The notes beneath the pieces are model-generated. The model had not been told where the DNA came from and did no database searches. It saw nothing but the letters and a program-made list of their open reading frames with translations. This document shows positions 37,226-42,392 of a stretch of 42,392 nucleotides of DNA, piece after piece (position 1 is the stretch's first letter; each line of letters begins with the position of its first letter). The stretch lies in the NCBI GenBank assembly GCA_964429745.1, contig CAYSDI010000019.1:1-42392 (forward strand). The letters are read 5' to 3'. The stretch comes from WGOA01 sp964429745. Lineage in GTDB: Bacteria; Bacteroidota; Bacteroidia; Chitinophagales; BACL12. The translations under genes and the position numbers were made by a program.

Positions 37226-38785
37226 ATGAACCGCTTTCTTCTGCCTCGTTATCTGCTCAACGGTTTTCTGTGGAGCGGCTCCCTGCGGTTTTTATCCTTT
37301 ATTGCCCTTGGAACGCTGGCCCTTCCCCTGCGTGGACAGGCACAATGGGACCTAAAAAATGGCCTGAGTGTGCGCCATGCCACGTTCGTGCATCCGGAAT
37401 CAGGCCCTTACGTGGAAACGTACCTGAATATTCACGGAAAATCGCTGCGTTATGTCCAGGTCAGCTCGGGGCGCTACCAGGCCAAAGCGGCTGTAACGGT
37501 TCTTTTGCGCGATGGCGAAACGGTCAGCGATTATCAAAAGTACCAATTGGAAAGCGCGCTGGTATCGGATACCACGGACATCGATTTTGCTTTGGTTGAT
37601 CAGCGCCGGATGGCCCTTCCCCGGTCAGGCATGACCCTGGAAGTTTGGGTCGAAGACGTTGCGAAGGCGAGCAACTCCGAGCAGTACAGCAGCGAATTAA
37701 CCAACGATTACAGCGTGCTTCCGGTCTTTTCAGACCTTGAATTTGTAGACCGCTACGAGAAGGCGCGAGAGGCAGGGCCTTTTACCCGAAGTGGATTGGA
37801 CCTGCTGCCCTACGCCATTAATTTCTTTCCACCGGAGCGGGAAAAACTGATTCTCTATGCGGAGTATTACGGTTTAGAAGCCCAAAGCCAGGAAGACAAC
37901 CTTTTGCTCACCTTCTCCATTCGCGAACGAGGATCCGATGCAATCAACCCCAATTTTTGGCAGTACCAAAAAGTAAAAACAGGGGCCATCGTGCCGATTC
38001 TGCGGGAATTTGACCTGAAAGATTTACCAACGGGCAACTACGAAGCAGTGATAGAAACCAGAAGTCGCAGCAATGAGGTCTTGCAAAGTCGAAGGGCTTT
38101 TTTCCAGCGGGTCAACAACCGGGCCGTAGACAAGCTGGAAAACATCGCCATGCTGGACATCGGCAATACTTGGGCACAGCGCTATTCAGCCGAGCAATTG
38201 ACGGGCTTTCTGGATTACATTGACCCTATTGCTGAGCCACAGGACCAAAACATGCTGATTTCGCTAAAGACCAACGGGGATACGGTGCTCCAACAGCGTT
38301 ACCTGTACAATTTCTGGCTGCGCCGCGATACAGTGGACGCTTACAAGGCTTGGTTGACCTACCTGGAGCGTGTCAAGAAAACCAACGACGTGTATTCCAC
38401 CACGTCCACCTTGGGCTACCGCACCGATCGCGGACGCGTCATGTTGCAGTACGGAGAACCGAACGATATTGTCAGCAGGGTTAACGAACCCGGAGCCTTG
38501 CCGTATGAGATCTGGCAGTATTATTCGCTGCCTGACGGCCAAGGCAACATTCGCTTCATTTTTTACGAACCAACGATGGTCACCAACAACTACCAGCTCA
38601 TCCACTCCAATGCTATTGGAGAATTGCAAGATCAGCGCTGGAAAATGAGGGTGTACGCCAAATCCACCAACCCCTCGCTGCTGAATAATTTTGACGCGCA
38701 GGATCCGCAGAACAGCTTTGGCGGCAATGCCGGGCAGCTCGAGGATGATGCCGGCGATAGCATTTTTAACCAAGGCAAACCCTAA
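37226..38785 (+). CDS. GWxTD domain-containing protein
   Basis: 519 residues from ATG 37226 (the frame is open to TTG 37217), with a long signal-like N-terminus (FLSFIALGTLALPLRGQAQ). The C-terminal third is the recognisable part: DYIDPIAEPQDQNMLISLKT, TSTLGYRTDRGRVMLQYGEP and PYEIWQYYSLPDGQGNIRFI match the GWxTD domain of Bacteroidota proteins, though the Gly-Trp-x-Thr-Asp core is not literally present here. The N-terminal half is beta-rich and of unknown role. It is followed by a GT2 glycosyltransferase after about 96 nt. Localisation is probably periplasmic or surface. Function of this family is not known to me. Confidence 0.82.
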   Translation: MNRFLLPRYLLNGFLWSGSLRFLSFIALGTLALPLRGQAQWDLKNGLSVRHATFVHPESGPYVETYLNIHGKSLRYVQVSSGRYQAKAAVTVLLRDGETVSDYQKYQLESALVSDTTDIDFALVDQRRMALPRSGMTLEVWVEDVAKASNSEQYSSELTNDYSVLPVFSDLEFVDRYEKAREAGPFTRSGLDLLPYAINFFPPEREKLILYAEYYGLEAQSQEDNLLLTFSIRERGSDAINPNFWQYQKVKTGAIVPILREFDLKDLPTGNYEAVIETRSRSNEVLQSRRAFFQRVNNRAVDKLENIAMLDIGNTWAQRYSAEQLTGFLDYIDPIAEPQDQNMLISLKTNGDTVLQQRYLYNFWLRRDTVDAYKAWLTYLERVKKTNDVYSTTSTLGYRTDRGRVMLQYGEPNDIVSRVNEPGALPYEIWQYYSLPDGQGNIRFIFYEPTMVTNNYQLIHSNAIGELQDQRWKMRVYAKSTNPSLLNNFDAQDPQNSFGGNAGQLEDDAGDSIFNQGKP

Positions 38786-38881
38786 GTCAACAGTCGAGGC
38801 CGGAATCGGGGTATCTTGGAGGCAGTTTTCCCGGCGTCGTTGTCATGCACCCGTTACTATCCTCCCCGCGCTCCCCTGCCC

Positions 38882-39961
38882 ATGACTGAATCCTCCATCA
38901 AGCCGGCGCGGGTTGCCGTGGTCATTCTCAACTGGAATGGCCGCCAGTTCCTGGAGCAATTTTTGCCTTCTGTATGTAGGGGTTCTGGACCCTTCGCTGA
39001 CATTTGGGTAGCAGACAATGCCTCCACCGACGACTCCGTAAGTTTTATTACGGAGCATTTCCCGCAAGTCAGGCTGCTTCGCATTCCCAGCAATCTGGGT
39101 TTTGCCGGAGGGTACAATTACGCGTTGGATCGCATGGACACAGAATACGTCGTGTTGCTCAACCAGGACGTGGCCGTTGAACCGGGCTGGCTCGAGCCGA
39201 TTCTCTTTGCCTTGGATGAAGACCCACAAATCGGTGCTGCGCAGCCCAAAATTCGGTCGGAGAAAAACCGGTCGCAGTTTGAATACGCTGGTGCAGCCGG
39301 TGGTATGCTCGATTCGCTGGGTTACCCCTTTTGCCGCGGTCGTTTGTTTGATCACCTGGAAGAAGATCGCGGGCAATACCAAACGCAAACGGAAATATTC
39401 TGGGCCAGTGGGGCGGCACTTTTTATCCGCCTGGAGCTCTACAGGGGCCTCGGCGGGCTGGACGAAGCCTTTTTTGCCCACATGGAAGAAATTGACTTAT
39501 GCTGGCGGGTTCGTCGCGCAGGATACACGGTGGTCTATGTGCCCGAATCTACGGTGTTCCACGTAGGCGGCGGCAGCCTGGAGCGCGACAATCCCCGCAA
39601 GTTGTACCTCAATTTTAGAAACAACGGCCGGATGCTGGTCAAGAACATGGGGGCTGGGCGGCTGCTTTGGCTCTTGCCTTTGCGGCTCGGGTTGGACACG
39701 CTGGCCGCGCTTCGGGAGCTGTTGATCGGCAAACCCGCTATGGCCAAAGCCGCGTGGAAGGGCGGTTGGAACACCATTCGGCACCTACCGCTATGGTTGC
39801 GCAACGCCCGACAAACCAGGCGGACCGTTCACGAGTGCCGCATAGGGCCGGATCGAAGCCACCGGCAGGGTTGGTACCGCGGCAGCCTGGTCTGGCAAGT
39901 CTTTGTGTTAGGTCGAAAAAATTGGAGGGAACTGCCAGATCGCGAGAAACGGCCAGTATGA
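38882..39961 (+). CDS. Family 2 glycosyltransferase
   Basis: 359 residues from ATG 38882 (MTESSIKPARVAVVILNWNG). Nucleotide-sugar binding VILNWNG and VADNASTDDSV at about residues 14-48, then NLGFAGGYNYALDRM and the metal-site VLLNQDVAVEPGWL. The acceptor/catalytic region GAALFIRLELYRGLGGLDEA and FFAHMEEIDLCWRVRRAGY is typical of rhamnosyl-type GT2 proteins. A C-terminal hydrophobic segment (LLWLLPLRLGLDTLAALREL) may anchor it to the membrane. Likely builds a surface or lipid-linked polysaccharide, acceptor unknown. Ends 89 nt before the convergent aroQ stop codon. Confidence 0.92.
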   Translation: MTESSIKPARVAVVILNWNGRQFLEQFLPSVCRGSGPFADIWVADNASTDDSVSFITEHFPQVRLLRIPSNLGFAGGYNYALDRMDTEYVVLLNQDVAVEPGWLEPILFALDEDPQIGAAQPKIRSEKNRSQFEYAGAAGGMLDSLGYPFCRGRLFDHLEEDRGQYQTQTEIFWASGAALFIRLELYRGLGGLDEAFFAHMEEIDLCWRVRRAGYTVVYVPESTVFHVGGGSLERDNPRKLYLNFRNNGRMLVKNMGAGRLLWLLPLRLGLDTLAALRELLIGKPAMAKAAWKGGWNTIRHLPLWLRNARQTRRTVHECRIGPDRSHRQGWYRGSLVWQVFVLGRKNWRELPDREKRPV

Positions 39962-40050
39962 GGTTCAGCGCGACGCTGAGCAGCAAGCGGGCAGCCGTAA
40001 ACCACCGCGCAGCAAAACCAGAGCCCTTCGCCGGTAAACTATCGGGCCAC

Positions 40051-40500
40051 TCAGGCCTGTTTTGCGCCGGATTCCTGCCCATAACGGCGGTGCAGGAAAT
40101 CGACGGCGAGCCGATACCCGTCCATGCCAAGCCCGGCAATCAGGCCCACACAAACCGGTGCCAGAACGTCATGGTGGCGAAACGCTTCGCGGGCAAAGGT
40201 GTTGCTGATGTGAACGGCCACAACCGGACGTTGAATGGCGCGAATGGCATCTGCCAACGCGAGGGAAGTATGGCTGAAGGCCCCACCGTTAATCACAATG
40301 CCGCCAGGACTAAAGCCGACCTCGTGCAGGCGGTCGATCAGTTCCCCTTCGTGGTTGCTTTGAGCGTAGGCCAATTCAAGGCCGGGGAATTCCCGGTGCA
40401 ACTGTTCAAACTGCTCTTCAAACGTCTTAAGGCCGTAAATACCGGGTTCCCGGACCCCTAAAAGGTTGAGGTTAGGGCCGTTTAAGATCTGGATGTGCAT
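40051..40500 (-). CDS. aroQ: 3-dehydroquinate dehydratase, type II
   Basis: Dehydrates 3-dehydroquinate to 3-dehydroshikimate (third shikimate-pathway step) as a dodecamer in homologues. 149 residues from ATG 40500; the upstream open frame has no conserved residues. Motifs: NGPNLNLLGVREPGIYG (residues 7-23, with the catalytic Tyr22), YAQSNHEGELIDRLHEV, IVINGGAFSHTSLALADAI, VVAVHISN with catalytic His, and REAFRHHDVLAPV. It is convergent with the glycosyltransferase and divergent from carbonic anhydrase across the 25-nt tandem repeats. It is 38 kb away from aroA/aroB in this window. Confidence 0.96.
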   Translation of the reverse strand: MHIQILNGPNLNLLGVREPGIYGLKTFEEQFEQLHREFPGLELAYAQSNHEGELIDRLHEVGFSPGGIVINGGAFSHTSLALADAIRAIQRPVVAVHISNTFAREAFRHHDVLAPVCVGLIAGLGMDGYRLAVDFLHRRYGQESGAKQA

Positions 40501-40580
40501 GATAAAAAAGCGCTTGATGCCCGGGCAAAAGTCTGCGTTGCCTGGCAATGCGCTAAGTTAGCGCGCCTTGCCGGGGGATT

Positions 40581-40748
40581 TTCTGCTGCGCGCAGGAACG
40601 TTCTGCTGAGCCGCCGCGGGGACAATTCTGCTGAGCCGCCGCGGGAACAATTCTGTTGAGCCGTCGCGGGGACAATTCTGTTGAGCCGTCGCGGGGACAA
40701 TTCTGCTGAGCCGCTACGGGGACAATTCTGCTGAACCGCCGCAGGAAC
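40581..40748. repeat. 25-nt tandem repeat between aroQ and carbonic anhydrase
   Basis: Unit beginning TTCTGCTGAGCCGCCGCGGG. Copies start at 40601, 40626, 40651, 40676, 40701 and 40726, an exact 25-nt period; a degenerate seventh copy begins at 40581. The copies at 40651 and 40676 are identical, others differ at one to four positions. 25 is not a multiple of three, so the open minus-strand frame through it (repeating PRRLNRIVP) is a consequence of the array rather than a gene. It fills the upstream region shared by two divergent genes. Confidence 0.93.
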
Positions 40749-40772
40749 TTTCCCACGTTTCAATAGTTTTAC

Positions 40773-40780
40773 TATCTTTA
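40773..40780 (+). promoter_or_regulatory. Possible -7 box for carbonic anhydrase
   Basis: TATCTTTA matches TAnnTTTG at five of six defined positions and lies 40 nt before the ATG at 40821, just right of the tandem repeats. No clear -33 TTTG stands at the usual spacing. Weak call. Confidence 0.28.
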
Positions 40781-40820
40781 AAGAGCAGTTTCCTTTTCAA
40801 CCTATCAGACTTTTTTTACT

Positions 40821-41474
40821 ATGCCAAATCGCGCCAAATCACTCCTGGAAGGGAACAAAGCTTGGGTCCGCAACACCAACCGGATGATTCCGGACTTTTT
40901 TGAGCAGCTCGCTGCGGGACAAACGCCAACCTTTCTATGGATTGGATGCTCCGACAGCCGGGTTCCCGCCACCGAAATCACCGGGGCATTGCCCGGTTCT
41001 ATTTTCGTGCAAAGGAACATAGCCAATCTTGTGGTTCATACCGATTCCAACTTATTGAGTGTGGTCTACTACGCCGTCAAACATTTGCATGTTTCGCACA
41101 TCATTGTCTGCGGACACTACGGCTGCGGGGGGGTAAAGGCGGCTATGAGCAACCAGAGTTTTGGCTTCCTGGACAACTGGCTGGTTCACCTCAAGGACGT
41201 TTATCGCCTGCACCACGATGAACTTGAAGCCATCGAAGACGAAGAAACGCGCTGCAATCGCTTTGTAGAATTGAACATCCGCGAACAGGTTAACAACCTT
41301 AGCATGGTTTCCTTTATTCAGGAAGAATGGGCAAATGGGGATTTCCCTTACATCCACGGATGGGTCTACGGCCTGGATTCCGGTATCATCAAAGACTTAG
41401 ACCTGACGGTCAACAACTCCAAACACCTGGAGGGCGTATACCGCTACAAGAAAATGATGCCGGTGGTTGAGTAA
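40821..41474 (+). CDS. Beta-class carbonic anhydrase
   Basis: Zinc enzyme that interconverts CO2 and bicarbonate, 217 residues. Zinc ligands and active site are intact: CSDSR at 43-47 (Cys43, Asp45, Arg47) and CGHYGCGG at 97-104 (His99, Cys102). QRNIANLVVHTD follows the first site and GSIFVQ precedes it. C-terminal VYGLDSGIIKDL is the family end block. Start ATG 40821 is the natural one. It is divergent from aroQ across the 25-nt repeats and convergent with the CHU_C gene, stops 9 nt apart. Likely supplies bicarbonate for carboxylation; PEPCK and PurC at other sites in the window are linked only in metabolism. Confidence 0.96.
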   Translation: MPNRAKSLLEGNKAWVRNTNRMIPDFFEQLAAGQTPTFLWIGCSDSRVPATEITGALPGSIFVQRNIANLVVHTDSNLLSVVYYAVKHLHVSHIIVCGHYGCGGVKAAMSNQSFGFLDNWLVHLKDVYRLHHDELEAIEDEETRCNRFVELNIREQVNNLSMVSFIQEEWANGDFPYIHGWVYGLDSGIIKDLDLTVNNSKHLEGVYRYKKMMPVVE

Positions 41475-41483
41475 TGTCCCGGC

Positions 41484-42392
41484 TTAGTAAAGCACCGTGA
41501 CGGTGCCCGTAAAGGACTTGCGCTGTTGCAGTTCGCCGCAGAGCAATTCCACCCGGTAAATGTACACGCCAGTTTCTTGCGGTTTGCCGCGATACGTGCC
41601 ATCCCAGCCGATGCCTTCCAGCGTGGAACTGAACACTTGTTCACCCCAGCGGTCAAACACCTGAAAGAGCACCAACTCTTCGCAGGGAACGGAAACCGGC
41701 ACCCGGAATAGGTCATTCAAGCCATCGCCGTTGGGCGTAAATGCGTTAGGCATGTTGATCAAAAGGTCAACAGGAATGTCCACGCAGGCTTGGGAGAGGC
41801 AGCCCAAGGTATCAAGGGCAAAAACACAGTAGGTGATGTTCTCAAAGGGATTGGCCACCACCACCCGCCCCGTGTTGCTGCTCAGGCTGGAGTCGGGTGC
41901 CCAGGTGTAACTGACCCAAAGCGGGTCTTCGGTAGCTTCAAGCACCACGGATTGTCCGGGGGCAATGAGGCCCGCAGGGTCCGCCGTGGCGCCAACAGGA
42001 CGCCCGGCAATCACGGTTATGGATTCGGCAATGGAGCATCCGCGCTCGTCAAACAACGTAACGGTGTAAGTAGTGGTGGCCGTGATGGGACCGCCGTAAA
42101 TCAGTGCTGTCGTGTCGCCGGTGCTCCACAAATAACTCAACTGACCCGTGCCGGTGGCTTGCAAAACGCCAATCAGCAAGGAATCTGCCGGGCATACCAG
42201 CGTATCAGGCGTCAACACCATAGCCAGCGGCTCAAAGACCAGGTCCGAGGCCACCATGACCAGACCGCTCAAGGTATCTCCGGTGGAACCGCCTGCGGCT
42301 CCGTTGCGACCGCACTCGATAGGCGCTGACACATTGACCGTATTGCCGGAGATCCCCCCCCCCAAATTCAGCGCCACGGCTGCGGGAAAAAC
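41484..42392 (-). CDS. Gliding-motility-associated C-terminal (CHU_C, T9SS type B) protein, 5' end outside window
   Basis: The frame is open to the window edge (303 codons seen). It holds Ig/PKD-like beta domains with patterns such as TGQLSYLWSTGDTTALIYGG and WVSYTWAPDSSLSSNTGRVV, each of the kind found in Bacteroidota adhesin-like proteins. The end is a clear CHU_C type B sorting domain: MPNAFTPNGDGLNDLFRVP, LFQVFDRWGEQVFSS, WDGTYRGKPQETGVYIYRVE. This routes the protein to T9SS surface secretion in homologues. A run of ten G in the coding strand (about 42363-42354) encodes NLGGGI. The full size is unknown, but such proteins often exceed 1000 residues. Confidence 0.9.
   Translation of the reverse strand, partial: VFPAAVALNLGGGISGNTVNVSAPIECGRNGAAGGSTGDTLSGLVMVASDLVFEPLAMVLTPDTLVCPADSLLIGVLQATGTGQLSYLWSTGDTTALIYGGPITATTTYTVTLFDERGCSIAESITVIAGRPVGATADPAGLIAPGQSVVLEATEDPLWVSYTWAPDSSLSSNTGRVVVANPFENITYCVFALDTLGCLSQACVDIPVDLLINMPNAFTPNGDGLNDLFRVPVSVPCEELVLFQVFDRWGEQVFSSTLEGIGWDGTYRGKPQETGVYIYRVELLCGELQQRKSFTGTVTVLY
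42354..42363. repeat. Ten-base homopolymer (G10 on the coding strand) inside the CHU_C gene
   Basis: Ten consecutive C on the plus strand, G on the coding strand. It is the longest homopolymer run of G/C seen in the window; runs of seven or eight occur in several other genes (8044, 13027, 35307). At this length, slippage that shifts the frame is possible. Confidence 0.75.

Noticed and set aside
40581..40748. CRISPR array
   Set aside because: Repeats are directly contiguous without spacers and no cas genes are present; the same holds for the array at 31912-32106.
40482..40763. Minus-strand open frame of 93 codons through the 25-nt repeats
   Set aside because: Its periodic sequence follows from the non-triplet tandem repeat; no family resemblance, and it overlaps the aroQ start.

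Overview
The window looks like a Bacteroidota chromosome segment of moderately high G+C content, perhaps from a marine Saprospiria/Lewinella-like lineage; the class is inference. Evidence: five proteins end in Type IX secretion (T9SS) C-terminal sorting domains (four type A, one gliding-motility/CHU_C type B), Shine-Dalgarno sites are mostly absent, several promoters carry the Bacteroidota -7 box TAnnTTTG, and the gene content is typical (PhoH-purC, GWxTD, WbqC, LytTR two-component system, DUF2892). A run of exactly 100 N inside a tandem repeat shows this is a draft scaffold.

Layout. 1-3.7 kb (minus): probable transcription unit SAM hydroxide adenosyltransferase - ABM monooxygenase - aroB - aroA, with a 121-bp concentric palindrome (MITE-like) between aroB and aroA. 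3.8-5.75 kb (plus): phoH-purC, overlapping by 4 nt. 6.1-13.9 kb (minus): three large secreted T9SS cargo proteins. 14-19.8 kb: Ca2+/Na+ antiporter, typA/bipA, a small DUF2892 membrane protein, and a membrane protein/FAD-dependent dehydrogenase pair behind an FNR-like dyad. 19.7-24.3 kb (minus): tightly overlapping ABC - HlyD - TolC export operon whose ATPase has lost the standard signature, catalytic Glu and H-loop. 24.6-26.5 kb: GTP-type PEP carboxykinase with two dyads in its leader. 26.5-28.1 kb (minus): LytS/LytR-type two-component system in which both genes carry in-frame stops and the kinase lacks its phospho-acceptor segment. 28.4-32.9 kb: DUF5694 protein, a fourth T9SS cargo, a 16-nt minisatellite with the assembly gap, and a CHAD protein. 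32.9-36.4 kb: penicillin-acylase-family hydrolase and chromate transporter. 36.4-40.5 kb: WbqC, GWxTD, GT2 glycosyltransferase and aroQ. 40.5-42.4 kb: a 25-nt tandem repeat between divergent aroQ and beta-carbonic anhydrase, then the 3' part of a CHU_C adhesin-like gene containing a G10 tract.

How the genes fit together. Most are housekeeping (shikimate pathway aroA/aroB/aroQ, purine synthesis, gluconeogenesis, ribosome-associated GTPase, CO2 hydration) mixed with envelope and secretion functions. The least expected signals are non-coding: a dispersed repeat (GGGTGC...CTGCGTT...) present as a palindrome at 1.2 kb and as single arms directly upstream of two start codons (28.3 and 32.9 kb), plus two unrelated minisatellites. 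No tRNA, rRNA, CRISPR array, transposase or prophage gene was seen.
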